Below the pieces are notes generated by a model, which was not told the origin of the DNA, did not search any database, and worked only from the letters and a program-made list of their open reading frames with translations. Below are positions 1-8,015 of a stretch of 42,042 bases of DNA, in pieces. Numbering within the stretch: the stretch's first letter is position 1; the number at the start of each line of letters is the position of its first letter. The DNA is from Firmicutes bacterium UBA4882 (GTDB lineage: Bacteria > Bacillota > UBA4882): assembly GCA_002399265.1 (NCBI GenBank), contig DHDG01000071.1:32467-74508 (forward strand). Direction: 5' to 3'. The position numbers were made by a program, and so were the translations under genes.

Positions 1-111
1 TAGCACAAGGGGACGGTTCTTCTGTGCTAATAATTTCAGAAACAAGGGGACGGTTCTTTTGTGCCATGGTATATCAAAACCATGGATAGCACAGAAGAAC
101 CGTCCCCTTGT
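1..111. repeat. Cluster of three GGGGACGGTTCT-core palindromic repeats
   Basis: Three copies of a repeat of about 27 bp with core GGGGACGGTTCT occur here: 1-29 (plus), 42-62 (plus) and about 88-111 (minus). Copies two and three are head to head and extend into a larger inverted repeat, 42-70 against 79-111, with an 8-bp spacer. Within a copy the ends are also mutually inverted (TAGCACA ... TGTGCTA at 1-7/23-29). The same core recurs at 19547-19644, 22624-22650 and 30716-30802. Such elements resemble REP-like sequences mobilised by IS200/IS605-type Y1 transposases, but no transposase gene is present, so that origin is inferred. Confidence 0.85.
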
Positions 112-188
112 GTCCCTGCGTCTCAGTATATCCCCGCTGCCGGAAGGAGAATATAAAACAGGTGCCCGGTCTTTGGGGAGGGATTGTC

Positions 189-635
189 GTGAATGTTGTT
201 TATTACTGCTGGGACGGCATCTTTGATTCTCCGATGGCGGCGATGATCCACTTGGGGTATCTATCGGAGGAACGCCCTCCAAAGATTGGGGAACTTCTGG
301 CGCTGCCCAATTACGGACGCGTTGATCGGGCGGCGGGACGTTTATATCTCGCAGGGGTTGACGGGTATAAAAACGCGGTGTTTACCCTGGGCTGCCTGAA
401 CAAAGCCGAAATGATCCAGCGCGTGATTTTGGAAGCGACCAGGCAGTTATTTAAATCGGAGGCACAATTTCTATTTTTCGATTGTCAGTCGATTCCAGCC
501 TGGCGCTGTTTTCTGGCTAAGAAGCTGGCGATGGCGGATCCCAGCGGTTTGCGCCTGAATTGCCGAGAATCGATCAAGTCATTTGCGAAAATAGCGGCAG
601 TCGTAAAAAATGCGAAAGAAAATTTGGGGTATTAA
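189..635 (+). CDS. DUF3189 family protein, first of a tandem pair
   Basis: Predicted 148 residues. The start is taken as GTG 189, which has GGGGAGG at 175-181 seven bases upstream and gives an N terminus (MNVVYYCWDGIFDSPMAAMIHLGYL-like) that aligns with the next gene. An upstream in-frame ATG at 108 lies inside the repeat and is rejected. DUF3189 proteins are small, uncharacterised Firmicutes proteins beginning with a beta strand, a (C/W)xGxxxS loop and an AxxIHLGxL helix. This copy has lost the usual HSS of that loop (it reads GIFDSP), so it may be the diverged member. Its stop overlaps the start of the second copy (TAATG), implying translational coupling. No function is known. Confidence 0.75.
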   Translation: MNVVYYCWDGIFDSPMAAMIHLGYLSEERPPKIGELLALPNYGRVDRAAGRLYLAGVDGYKNAVFTLGCLNKAEMIQRVILEATRQLFKSEAQFLFFDCQSIPAWRCFLAKKLAMADPSGLRLNCRESIKSFAKIAAVVKNAKENLGY

Positions 636-1138
636 TGAAAGTAGTATATATGTGCTTTGGCCGCGCGCACTCGTCGGTGGTGGCCTCCGCGATTCATCTT
701 GGCTATCTCGATCCGCAGCAGACGCCAACCGTGCCAGAATTGACCAAACTGCCGCTATTTGATGTTTCAGAAGCAAGTGACTTAGGGGTCCCTAAGTTCG
801 TTGGCTGTGATACGGAAGGTTGTGAAATATATATTGTGGGGCTGGATGGCTGCAGGGTACAAGCACAATCTGCCATCGAGAGTCTGGCAGCAATATTGGC
901 GGTCCCTTCCCGGGAGTTCCTGATCGTCGAAACACTGGGGGCGATTGGCTGGCTCGCCAAATTTGGCGGGTTTCTTTCACGGCAGTTGCACTTTGTAAAG
1001 ATCGGACGCCCGATTGTAGCGCACGGAATTATTCGCAGTTATGATCTGCTCTGCGAATTGGTCGAATCGGTGAAAAAGGAGCTGAGCGTAATTGCAGCAA
1101 AAGACCAAGAAACAGGTAATCCTGATCACAGACGGTGA
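635..1138 (+). CDS. DUF3189 family protein, second of a tandem pair
   Basis: Predicted 167 residues from ATG 635, which overlaps the upstream stop by one base. The N terminus reads MKVVYMCFGRAHSSVVASAIHLGYL, a good match to the family pattern with the intact GRAHSS loop that the first copy lacks. Similarity to the neighbour covers the whole length (IHLGYL near residue 20, GLDG-type motif mid-protein), indicating a tandem duplication followed by divergence. Its 3' end overlaps the spoVAE-like gene by 47 bases, so the genes are probably one transcript. Family function is unknown. Linkage to a sporulation gene is suggestive only. Confidence 0.8.
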   Translation: MKVVYMCFGRAHSSVVASAIHLGYLDPQQTPTVPELTKLPLFDVSEASDLGVPKFVGCDTEGCEIYIVGLDGCRVQAQSAIESLAAILAVPSREFLIVETLGAIGWLAKFGGFLSRQLHFVKIGRPIVAHGIIRSYDLLCELVESVKKELSVIAAKDQETGNPDHRR

Positions 1139-1664
1139 TCATGTTGCCCAGCATGTCGTTGAAGAAGCCGCTCGACGCGTTGGCGGGAGGTGCATATCAG
1201 CTTCGGGAGGGAATCCTTCGGAAATTGACGCGCCGGCACTGATCGAGTTAATTCATGATGCGGAAGGTGAACCGGTACTGGTAATGGTGGATGATGCCGG
1301 AACGCGCCGAAAAGGGCCTGGCGAAAAACTGATCGAGCAGTTGGCAACAGAGGACTCCATTGAGCTATTGGGAGTTTTGGCAGTCGCGTCGCATACCGCG
1401 AAGGTGGAGGGCGTGCCAGTTATGGCTTCTGTAGACCGTAACGGTGAATTGATTAGCGGGCCGGTCGATAAGGACGGCGTTCCGGAGCAGATGGATCATC
1501 AAAAAGTCGAAGGTGATACAGTCGACGTTCTAAATAGATTGCAGGTACCGATCGTGATTGGCATTGGCGATTTGGGCAAACAAAACCATGCCGATCATCA
1601 TGCCAACATTACGGTCAGGGCGATCAGAGAAATAATTAACAGGGCCGGGAGCGATGCAAACTAA
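1092..1664 (+). CDS. spoVAE: Stage V sporulation protein AE-like (SpoVAE family)
   Basis: 190 residues from TTG 1092, with an AAGGAG-type SD near 1076-1082. The sequence follows the SpoVAE/SpoVAEa family: KQVILITDGD at the start, GGRCISASGGNP near residue 30, EPVLVMVDDAG, GPGEK, LLGVLAVASHT and PIVIGIGDLGK near the C terminus. In Bacillus the spoVA locus encodes the machinery that moves Ca-dipicolinate into and out of spores, and this soluble member lies within it. Here it stands apart from any other spoVA gene, between DUF3189 genes and a CoA-dehydratase-like cluster. It overlaps the upstream gene and is followed directly by the DUF2229 start. Family assignment is confident; a role in DPA transport is inferred. 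Confidence 0.85.
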   Translation: MQQKTKKQVILITDGDHVAQHVVEEAARRVGGRCISASGGNPSEIDAPALIELIHDAEGEPVLVMVDDAGTRRKGPGEKLIEQLATEDSIELLGVLAVASHTAKVEGVPVMASVDRNGELISGPVDKDGVPEQMDHQKVEGDTVDVLNRLQVPIVIGIGDLGKQNHADHHANITVRAIREIINRAGSDAN

Positions 1665-2729
1665 ATGCGAGTTGGTTATCCACGAGCGTTACTTTATTAT
1701 CATTGTTTTCCCTTCTGGAAGGGGTTTTTGGAGCATTTTGGACATCAGGTCTGCGTTTCCGGACAGACAACCAAAAAGCTGCTGGAAAGTGGTATTGAAA
1801 AGACTGTGGGCGAAGCCTGCCTGCCGGTAAAGATCTTTTTTGGGCATGCTCTGGCGCTCAAAGACAGCGTCGATGCCGTCTTTCTGCCGCGGCTGGTCAG
1901 CTTGGAACAGAAGACCTATATTTGTCCGAAATTCATGGGACTGCCATCAATGATTAGGGCGTCCTTGCCTGAATTGCCGCCCCTGATCGAAGTGGAAGTC
2001 GATGCCCGCAAAGATGGTCTCAGAGGCAGCAACGGCTTATGGCGCGCGGCCTGCGATGCGGCTGTCCAGCTAGGCGACGGTTCGGCGCGTCAGACTAAGG
2101 CAGCTTTTCATGCCGGGCAATCCATGCAAAAGGAATATGAACAGATGCTGCTGGCTGGATTAGATCCAAATCAGGCGATTGCCAGTTTAGATTGTCGTGA
2201 CAGCTGGGATAATCGGGAGCGGGATCGGCAAAGATCAAGCGGTAGGAGGAACGGCGGTAAGGCAGAGGGAAGAGGGACCGGGGAGTCTGGGCTCAGCAGC
2301 AACATGCCAAAGCCGAACATTTTGCTGCTGGGACACCCTTATAACGTTCATGACGGCGGCTTTAACCTGGGACTCAAAACACGCCTGTCCGGAATGCATT
2401 TTCGGGTGACTACTATGGAAAGCGTCCCCGCTCGCAATGCTTTGTACGAGGCTGACAAGCTTTCAAAAGCAATTTTCTGGAGTCTGGGACGCCGCATGGT
2501 TGGGACAGCGATGCATCTGTTCGCTGCTGAGCAAGTCGCAGGTGTCATGCATTTAGCAGCTTTTGGCTGCGGACCGGACTCAATGATTGGCGAAGTGGTT
2601 GAAAGAGAAGCCCGCCGGCTGAGCATCCCCTTCATCTCTTTAGTGCTGGACGAACATACTGGAGAAGCCGGCTTTTTGACCAGAGTAGAGGCTTTCGGAG
2701 AAATGCTAACCAGGAGGGGCCGCTTGTGA
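1665..2729 (+). CDS. DUF2229 / CoA-dehydratase activase-related protein
   Basis: 354 residues from ATG 1665, immediately after the spoVAE stop. The opening MRVGYPRALLYYHCFPFWKGF, the GEACLPVKIFFGH segment near residue 49 and the YICPKFMGLP segment match DUF2229 (COG3580), found in proteins linked to 2-hydroxyacyl-CoA dehydratase activases. Conserved cysteines in ACLPVK, YICPK and FGCGPDS could ligate an iron-sulfur cluster. The middle (about residues 183-212) is an Arg/Gly/Glu-rich, low-complexity stretch that separates two conserved halves and looks inserted. The stop overlaps the next start (GTGA). In many Clostridia this domain is fused to the activase and HgdB-like domains in one very long protein; here the three are separate genes. 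Confidence 0.8.
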   Translation: MRVGYPRALLYYHCFPFWKGFLEHFGHQVCVSGQTTKKLLESGIEKTVGEACLPVKIFFGHALALKDSVDAVFLPRLVSLEQKTYICPKFMGLPSMIRASLPELPPLIEVEVDARKDGLRGSNGLWRAACDAAVQLGDGSARQTKAAFHAGQSMQKEYEQMLLAGLDPNQAIASLDCRDSWDNRERDRQRSSGRRNGGKAEGRGTGESGLSSNMPKPNILLLGHPYNVHDGGFNLGLKTRLSGMHFRVTTMESVPARNALYEADKLSKAIFWSLGRRMVGTAMHLFAAEQVAGVMHLAAFGCGPDSMIGEVVEREARRLSIPFISLVLDEHTGEAGFLTRVEAFGEMLTRRGRL

Positions 2730-3808
2730 GATGTACTTTCCCGCATATGGGAACCATGTATGTGGCTGTGGAATCTCTGCTGGAAGGCCTTGGCCACGAG
2801 GTGATTGTACCACCACCCATCACTGAAAGGACAATTGAACTGGGACAGCACGGCGCGCCAGAGACTGCCTGTTTGCCGCTAAAGATCAATCTGGGCAATT
2901 ATATTGAAGCCATGGAAAACGGGGCCGATGTTATTCTGATGGGCGGAGGGGTTGGTCCATGTCGCTTTGGCTACTATGCTGAAGTTCAGCGCGAGATTTT
3001 GAAAGACGCTGGCTACGACTTCGATATGATGGTCCTGGAACCGCCTAAAGGACAGCTATCTTTGGCGTGGCAGCGTTTTAAGCCCCTGCTTACCAAGGTC
3101 AGTTTGTCAGAAACACTCGCGGCGGCTAGATTGGCGTGGGCGAAGGCTCAGATTGTCGACGATATTGAAAAAATGACGCATCAAGTGCGCGCTTTCGAAA
3201 CGGTACGCGGCTCCGCCACAGCAGCGCGCAGCAAAGCAATTGCCAAACTACGCCAAACTAAGCACCGCCAAAATCTGCCCCAGCTTTTAGAAGAAATAGG
3301 CACACTTTTTCAGCAAGTACCGGTCGATCTGCAGCGCCAGCCAGTTGTAATCGGACTGGTGGGCGAAATCTATGTGATGCTCGAGCCTTTTGCTAACAGG
3401 CAGCTGGAACGATTGCTCGGTGAAATGGGCGTATTAGTTAGACGCTCCTCTTTTCTGTCTGATTGGCTGCGTGGGCAATTTTACAGCCTGCTGCGTTTTG
3501 ACATGCAAAAAAAGGCGCGCTTGCTGGCTGGCCCTTATCTGCCGCATTTTGTTGGCGGGCACGGACTGGAAAGTGTGGCTGATTCGGTCAATTATGCTAA
3601 TAATCGCGTGGACGGCATTATTCATGTAGCACCCTTTACATGTATGCCGGAAATTGTGGCACAAAGCATCCTGCCTAAAGTGAGTGCGGACTTCGATGTG
3701 CCAATCATGACCTTGGTTGTGGACGAGCATTCTGCCGAGGCCGGAATCATCACGCGCTTGGAAGCATTCACCGATATGGTCAAACGGCGCCGCACCGGGC
3801 GCGCTTAA
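2726..3808 (+). CDS. 2-hydroxyacyl-CoA dehydratase D-component-like protein (COG3581 type)
   Basis: 360 residues from GTG 2726, overlapping the previous stop, with AGGAGGGG at 2712-2719. Motifs include FPHMGTMY at the N terminus, PETACLPLKINLGNYIEA near residue 50, MGGGVGPCRFGYY near 70, and CMPEIVAQ plus VDEHSAEAG in the C-terminal half. These match the HgdB-like family that accompanies DUF2229 and activase proteins. Cysteines in ETACLP, GPCRFG and TCMPE are candidate [4Fe-4S] ligands. True dehydratases need a second subunit, and none is seen, so a catalytic dehydratase role is not established. The gene ends in the 12-bp palindrome 3801-3812, followed by a G-rich spacer. Confidence 0.8.
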   Translation: MRCTFPHMGTMYVAVESLLEGLGHEVIVPPPITERTIELGQHGAPETACLPLKINLGNYIEAMENGADVILMGGGVGPCRFGYYAEVQREILKDAGYDFDMMVLEPPKGQLSLAWQRFKPLLTKVSLSETLAAARLAWAKAQIVDDIEKMTHQVRAFETVRGSATAARSKAIAKLRQTKHRQNLPQLLEEIGTLFQQVPVDLQRQPVVIGLVGEIYVMLEPFANRQLERLLGEMGVLVRRSSFLSDWLRGQFYSLLRFDMQKKARLLAGPYLPHFVGGHGLESVADSVNYANNRVDGIIHVAPFTCMPEIVAQSILPKVSADFDVPIMTLVVDEHSAEAGIITRLEAFTDMVKRRRTGRA

Positions 3809-3913
3809 GCGCACAGGCGGGGCCGGCCGGCGGGGGGCGGGCGGATCATAGCGCCTGGGCACACTGGCCCAAGCGACACCAAGCTGAATCAAGAGGGGAA
3901 GGTACGAAAGCAA

Positions 3914-4951
3914 GTGCAGGGGTATCTGGGAATAGACGTAGGGTCAGTCAGCACGAACATTGTAATTCTGTCGGAAACAGGTCAGATGCAGCACAACCTA
4001 TATCTGCGCACGCATGGGCAGCCGATAGCGGCTATCCAAAACGGACTACGCTCAATAATGGAGCAATTTCAAGATTTAGAGGTTCTCGGAGTGGGATGCA
4101 CCGGTAGTGGACGGCGCCTGACCGGGGTTCTTTCCGGGGCGGATCTGGTTAAAAATGAGATCACCGCGCACGCCGTAGCTGCCATGTATTGTCATCCGGA
4201 AGTACAGACCGTTCTCGAAATTGGCGGCCAGGACTCGAAGATTATCGTGATCCGCAATGGCGTGGTCAGTGATTTTGCCATGAACACGGTTTGTGCTGCC
4301 GGAACCGGATCATTTCTTGACCAGCAGGCATCCCGGCTGGGCGTTGCCATCAACGACTTTGGCGGACTGGCGCTCAAATCTGAGAATCCCGTTCGTATTG
4401 CCGGTCGGTGTACTGTCTTCGCCGAATCAGATATGATCCATAAGCAGCAAGTCGGTCATTCAATCGAGGATATTACGGCCGGGCTCTGCGAATCGCTGGT
4501 GCGCAATTACCTGGCCAATGTCGGCAAGGGCAAAGAAATCCGGGAACCGGTCTTATTTCAAGGAGGCGTGGCTGCGAATGCTGGTATCAGAGCGGCCTTT
4601 GAAAAGCAGCTGGAGGTTAAGCTCATTATCCCCGAGCACTTTAGTGTGATGGGCGCAATTGGCTCCGCACTACTGGCGCGGGAGGAAATGCTTGAGAACC
4701 CCCGGCCCAGCAGTTTCCGGGGATTCACGATTGCGGATCGCCATTATATCACCTCATCATTTGAATGCACTGGCTGTCCGAACATGTGCGAAATCGTGCG
4801 GCTCACTGATGACAGCGGTCTACTCGCCAATTGGGGAGGGCGCTGCGGAAAGTGGGATTCTAACGGCGTGGTCCCTGGCAAAGCTGCGACCGCTGCTGCG
4901 AATAACGCGGCAGAAAATACTTACATTGACAGGGCAAAATCCTTATGCTAA
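3914..4951 (+). CDS. Acyl-CoA dehydratase activase (BadF/BadG/BcrA/BcrD/HgdC ATPase family)
   Basis: 345 residues from GTG 3914 behind an AGGGGAAGG-like SD. This is an ASKHA-fold ATPase: GIDVGSVSTN phosphate loop at residues 6-15, EIGGQDSK near 102, and two conserved cysteines, C127 (NTVCAAGTG) and C166 (GRCTVFAESD). These correspond to the ligands that bridge one [4Fe-4S] cluster between two subunits in HgdC-type activators, which drive ATP-dependent electron transfer. A C-terminal extension carries C285, C288, C292 and C311 (CTGCPNMC ... GGRCGK), possibly a second metal or cluster site. It completes a three-gene cluster with the DUF2229 and HgdB-like genes. The lysine riboswitch promoter lies within its last codons. 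Confidence 0.88.
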   Translation: MQGYLGIDVGSVSTNIVILSETGQMQHNLYLRTHGQPIAAIQNGLRSIMEQFQDLEVLGVGCTGSGRRLTGVLSGADLVKNEITAHAVAAMYCHPEVQTVLEIGGQDSKIIVIRNGVVSDFAMNTVCAAGTGSFLDQQASRLGVAINDFGGLALKSENPVRIAGRCTVFAESDMIHKQQVGHSIEDITAGLCESLVRNYLANVGKGKEIREPVLFQGGVAANAGIRAAFEKQLEVKLIIPEHFSVMGAIGSALLAREEMLENPRPSSFRGFTIADRHYITSSFECTGCPNMCEIVRLTDDSGLLANWGGRCGKWDSNGVVPGKAATAAANNAAENTYIDRAKSLC

Positions 4952-4954
4952 ACT
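4926..4954 (+). promoter_or_regulatory. Sigma-A promoter for the lysine riboswitch-lysA transcript
   Basis: TTGACA at 4926-4931, a 17-bp spacer, then TAAACT at 4949-4954. Transcription would start near 4961, just before the first paired segment of the lysine aptamer. The promoter overlaps the 3' end of the activase gene. Confidence 0.75.
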
Positions 4955-4969
4955 AATGAAAAACATAAG

Positions 4970-5184
4970 TACCTCATCTTCCTCGGAAGTTGAGGTAGAG
5001 GCGCGGTGAACAATAGTACCCGGGTTGAGGTTAGGGAACCTGTGAAATCGGGGAAAGGGAACATCGCCGAAGCCAACCGTCTCCTAAGCGGTTGAGCTGG
5101 GTCCGGGTCGAACAGGTCCGGGACTGTCACGCACGATAACCTCAAAATCGTCCGTGGAGAGCTATCTCGTCCTGAGGAGAGGTA
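4970..5184 (+). promoter_or_regulatory. Lysine riboswitch (L box) aptamer
   Basis: The leader contains the conserved L-box blocks in order: GAGGTAGAGGCGCGG near 4992, GGGGAAAGGG near 5050, GCCGAAGCC near 5066, GCTGG near 5096, ACTGTCACGC near 5123 and GTGGAGAGCTATC near 5154. The closing helix pairs TACCTC and CCTCGGA (4970-4987) with TCCTGAGG and GAGGTA (5170-5184). It sits between a promoter and an intrinsic terminator, upstream of lysA, the last enzyme of lysine synthesis. Lysine binding should therefore favour termination and lower lysA expression. Identification rests on conserved sequence blocks and gene context. Confidence 0.95.
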
Positions 5185-5192
5185 CCGGAGTA

Positions 5193-5219
5193 TGCCCGGG
5201 TTACCGGGCATTATTTTTT
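5193..5219 (+). terminator. Intrinsic terminator of the lysine riboswitch
   Basis: Stem TGCCCGG (5193-5199) with CCGGGCA (5204-5210), a 4-base loop, then TTATTTTTT. This is the expression platform of the L box, 44 bases before the lysA start. Confidence 0.9.
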
Positions 5220-5262
5220 GCCTTTCCAATGGATAAAGATCCAAGTTGGGAGGGCTGTTTTA

Positions 5263-6600
5263 ATGTCAAGTGTTCTGGTTAATGAGCGGAATCATTTAGT
5301 TTTTGCTGGGCAAGACGTGGTTAGGCTGGCAGAGCAATTTGGAACACCGTTGTATATTTACGACGAAGAACTGCTCAGGGCTAATGCGCGTGCTTATCGC
5401 AACAGTCTTGCAGAAACCTATCCGCCTGCGAAAGGGCGCATCTATTATGCCGCGAAAGCCTTTTTTACGCAGGCAATGGCGCAGCTAATCGCCCAAGAAG
5501 GTCTCGGGCTGGACGTGGTCTCCGGTGGAGAATTGGCCACCGCCTTATGGGCTGGCGTGGATCCGCAAGATATTATCTTTAACGGTAATAACAAGTCTGT
5601 CGATGAAATGACAGCCGCGCTGCATTACGGAGTGGGTCGTTTCGTGATTGACAGTTTGACCGAAATTGAGGTTTTGGATGATCTGGCCGGCCGGATGCGC
5701 CGCAGACCAGATGTGCTCGTGCGCGTAAATCCGGGTGTGGAAGCGCATACCCATGAATATGTTCAAACCGGAATTACGGACTGCAAATTCGGCCTGGGTG
5801 CCACTGACGGGATGGCTCTGGCCGCAGTCGACAGCATCCTCGCCTCCACCAATCTTCAGCTCGTAGGGTTTCATTGCCATATCGGATCGCAGATTTTTGA
5901 ACTGGATGCCTATCGGACGGCTGTGAATGCCATGGCTGCTTTTATCAAACAGGTAAATCTGGCAACCGGCTATTTTCCCGCAGAATTGGATCTCGGCGGC
6001 GGGCTGGGAATCCGCTACACCGATAACGATCAAAAAATGGAGATTAACGTGGCGGTCGCTTTGATGTCATCAGCAGTGAAGCAGGTTTTTCAGGACAAAG
6101 GGTGGGAATTGCCATACTTGATTCTGGAGCCCGGGCGTTCAATCGTTGGCGAGGCTGGACTAGCCGTCTACCGCGTCGGTGTGGTTAAGAATATACCTGG
6201 GGCCCGCACTTATGTGGCGGTGGACGGCGGCATGTCTGATAATCCGCGAGTCGCGCTCTACAATTCGCAGTATGAAGCCGTAGTCGCCAATCGAGTCCGC
6301 AGCGATCTCCGGCAGACGGTTACCATAGCTGGCAAATGCTGTGAATCCGGCGACTTATTGGCAAAAGACATTGAACTGGGACCAGTTCAACGTGGTGATT
6401 TGGTGGCTGTTTTTTCGGCTGGTGCATATCAGTATTCCATGGCCAGTAACTATAACCGTATTCCCAGACCAGCGGTTGTCATGGCCAATCATGCCGGAGC
6501 CGATTTGATCATAAAAAGAGAGACCTACGCCGATTTGCTGAAATCCGATATAGTTCCGGAACGTTTTTGCGCTCGGCAGGAGCACGTTGTGGGTCTCTAG
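5263..6600 (+). CDS. lysA: Diaminopimelate decarboxylase
   Basis: 445 residues from ATG 5263, with GGGAGGG at 5248-5254. An in-frame TTG at 5218 lies in the terminator U tract and is rejected. The enzyme decarboxylates meso-diaminopimelate to L-lysine. It is a fold-III PLP enzyme: the PLP lysine is K65 in YYAAKAF, followed by GLDVVSGGEL, HCHIGSQI near residue 205, DLGGGLGIRY, EPGRSIVGEAG, and KCCESGD, which supplies the active-site cysteine from the partner subunit. Length and motif order are those of bacterial LysA. Control by the lysine riboswitch upstream is strong support for lysine rather than another decarboxylation substrate. Confidence 0.96.
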   Translation: MSSVLVNERNHLVFAGQDVVRLAEQFGTPLYIYDEELLRANARAYRNSLAETYPPAKGRIYYAAKAFFTQAMAQLIAQEGLGLDVVSGGELATALWAGVDPQDIIFNGNNKSVDEMTAALHYGVGRFVIDSLTEIEVLDDLAGRMRRRPDVLVRVNPGVEAHTHEYVQTGITDCKFGLGATDGMALAAVDSILASTNLQLVGFHCHIGSQIFELDAYRTAVNAMAAFIKQVNLATGYFPAELDLGGGLGIRYTDNDQKMEINVAVALMSSAVKQVFQDKGWELPYLILEPGRSIVGEAGLAVYRVGVVKNIPGARTYVAVDGGMSDNPRVALYNSQYEAVVANRVRSDLRQTVTIAGKCCESGDLLAKDIELGPVQRGDLVAVFSAGAYQYSMASNYNRIPRPAVVMANHAGADLIIKRETYADLLKSDIVPERFCARQEHVVGL

Positions 6601-6632
6601 CGCCGCTGTCTGAAAAAGGCGGTTCAGTTTTG

Positions 6633-6712
6633 AGGGAGTGGCAGGAAAAGCCACCGGATTTGGAGTATATCTACTAAAGACCGCACGGGCCTCCCTAACG
6701 GGGGGCCTTTAA
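6633..6712 (+). promoter_or_regulatory. Possible attenuator/structured leader before the M50 protease gene
   Basis: The 145-bp gap after lysA can form hairpin GTGGC (6639-6643)/GCCAC (6650-6654). The segment AGGGAG (6633-6638) can pair with CTCCCT (6691-6696). The same CTCCCT also lies in the 5' arm of a terminator-like hairpin, GGGCCTCCC (6687-6695) with GGGGGGCC (6700-6707), followed by TTT. The two pairings exclude each other, as in an attenuator. The U tract is weak, and I recognise no known riboswitch consensus. It may simply be the lysA terminator. Confidence 0.4.
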
Positions 6713-6745
6713 AGTGTCGCACACAGTATTTAATGGAGGCTTTTC

Positions 6746-7375
6746 ATGGATCTTACGCAAATGGTACTAATGTTGGCCATATTCATACCCAGTTTGGTGC
6801 TGCACGAATTTGCGCACGCCATCACAGCCACGGCCCTTGGTGACCCAACACCCCGCTGGGAAGGGCGATTGACACTAAATCCTCTCGCACATTTTGACAT
6901 TTTTGGCGCTATCATGATCATTATAACAATGATTACCGGTTTTGGGATCGGATGGGCCCGTCCAGTTGGAGTTGATCCCAGAAATTTTAAGAAGCCGGCT
7001 CGTGATATGGTGTTGGTCGCCGTCGCCGGCCCGTTGAGCAATATCTTGCTGGCAGTCTTCTTCGGCCTGATATTGCGCTTTATGATCGTGGCCAATTATA
7101 TGATATCCCCCGGTTTGGCCGTTTTCCTGCAGCTTGGCACACTGATTAATTTGTCGCTGGCATTTTTCAATTTGCTGCCGATACCGCCGCTGGATGGTTC
7201 GCGAATATTGCGTTATTTTCTGAAGGGCAAAGCTTATAATATCTATCGTCAGCTGGAATCTTACGGGATGGTCATTCTTTTCGGGCTGGTCCTGGTGCTG
7301 CCTGGTCTTTTTACAGTCCTAATCGGCGTGCCGCGGGATTTCCTGTTCTCGCTGATTACCGGTCTGGCAATCTAG
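6746..7375 (+). CDS. Site-2 protease-type membrane metalloprotease (M50 family)
   Basis: 209 residues from ATG 6746 behind a GGAGG SD. A short M50 intramembrane zinc protease: H20-E21-F-A-H24 (HExxH) within the first membrane segment, a second hydrophobic segment after GWARPVGVDP, and the third-ligand motif NLLPIPPLDGSRIL in a later segment. There is no PDZ domain, so it resembles the compact SpoIVFB/YwhC-like branch, widespread in Firmicutes with mostly unknown substrates. It begins a run with the HD protein and scpAB, an order common in Clostridia. Substrate is unknown. It should not be taken as SpoIVFB, which processes pro-sigma-K, without further evidence. Confidence 0.88.
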   Translation: MDLTQMVLMLAIFIPSLVLHEFAHAITATALGDPTPRWEGRLTLNPLAHFDIFGAIMIIITMITGFGIGWARPVGVDPRNFKKPARDMVLVAVAGPLSNILLAVFFGLILRFMIVANYMISPGLAVFLQLGTLINLSLAFFNLLPIPPLDGSRILRYFLKGKAYNIYRQLESYGMVILFGLVLVLPGLFTVLIGVPRDFLFSLITGLAI

Positions 7376-7403
7376 CGTATCGTTTGGAAGGGAGTGAAAA
7401 CCC

Positions 7404-8000
7404 TTGTGGAACGTGTTACTCCGGATTGTGAGGAGTGCCCGCAAGGGACTTGACATTCAACACCGCTCTTTTACAGAACGTTTCCTGGATGACAATGAGT
7501 TAGTGCTATTTAATCAGATGGCACTATGGGATCAGTATCATACTGTCAATACCGCCAAGCTAATTCTGGAGCATTTCGCCGGCACAGGCGCGGGCACCGG
7601 CACCGGCACCGGCGCGGGCACAGGTCTGGACACTGCCTCAGGTGCCAGCATTGGTGGCGGCGCGGAAACCAAAATCCGGCTGCTGACGTTAATTAAGGCA
7701 GCTCTATTGCATGATGTCGGAAAAGTGAAGGGCGATGCTGGTTTGCCTACGAGGTTATGCGTAAGCTTTATTCGTCGCGTTTTTCCTGATTATCGCCGCA
7801 AACACGCAGATCGGGGCGGCAACAAACTCCAGTACGCCTTGTATGTTGACCTGATCCACCCTGCCCGAGGGGCATATATGGCTTTATCAACGGGTGTGTG
7901 TCCCGAAATCGCCGATCTGATCCGGCGTCACCATGATGAGCCGCAGAATAGTGATCCTGAAGAACTGAGAATTTTGCAGGAAGCGGATGCGAAATCCTGA
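7404..8000 (+). CDS. HD-domain phosphohydrolase-like protein
   Basis: 198 residues from TTG 7404, with AAGGGAG upstream. Metal-binding HD motif: H46 (QYHTVNTA), H103-D104 (LLHDVGKVKG) and RRHHDEP in the C-terminal part, the layout of small HD phosphohydrolases. Family members act on nucleotides, cyclic nucleotides or other phosphoesters; the substrate here cannot be deduced. Between H46 and HD103 there is an insert of alternating Gly, Thr and Ala (about residues 60-75) encoded by GGCACC/GGCGCG-type hexamers, which looks like a microsatellite expansion in a surface loop. It lies 28 bases after the M50 gene and directly before the scpA leader. Confidence 0.8.
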   Translation: MWNVLLRIVRSARKGLDIQHRSFTERFLDDNELVLFNQMALWDQYHTVNTAKLILEHFAGTGAGTGTGTGAGTGLDTASGASIGGGAETKIRLLTLIKAALLHDVGKVKGDAGLPTRLCVSFIRRVFPDYRRKHADRGGNKLQYALYVDLIHPARGAYMALSTGVCPEIADLIRRHHDEPQNSDPEELRILQEADAKS

Positions 8001-8015
8001 AGATGGAGGCCGATC

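Noticed and set aside
5218..5262. Longer lysA starting at TTG 5218
   Set aside because: That codon is in the U tract of the riboswitch terminator, and there is a good SD before ATG 5263.
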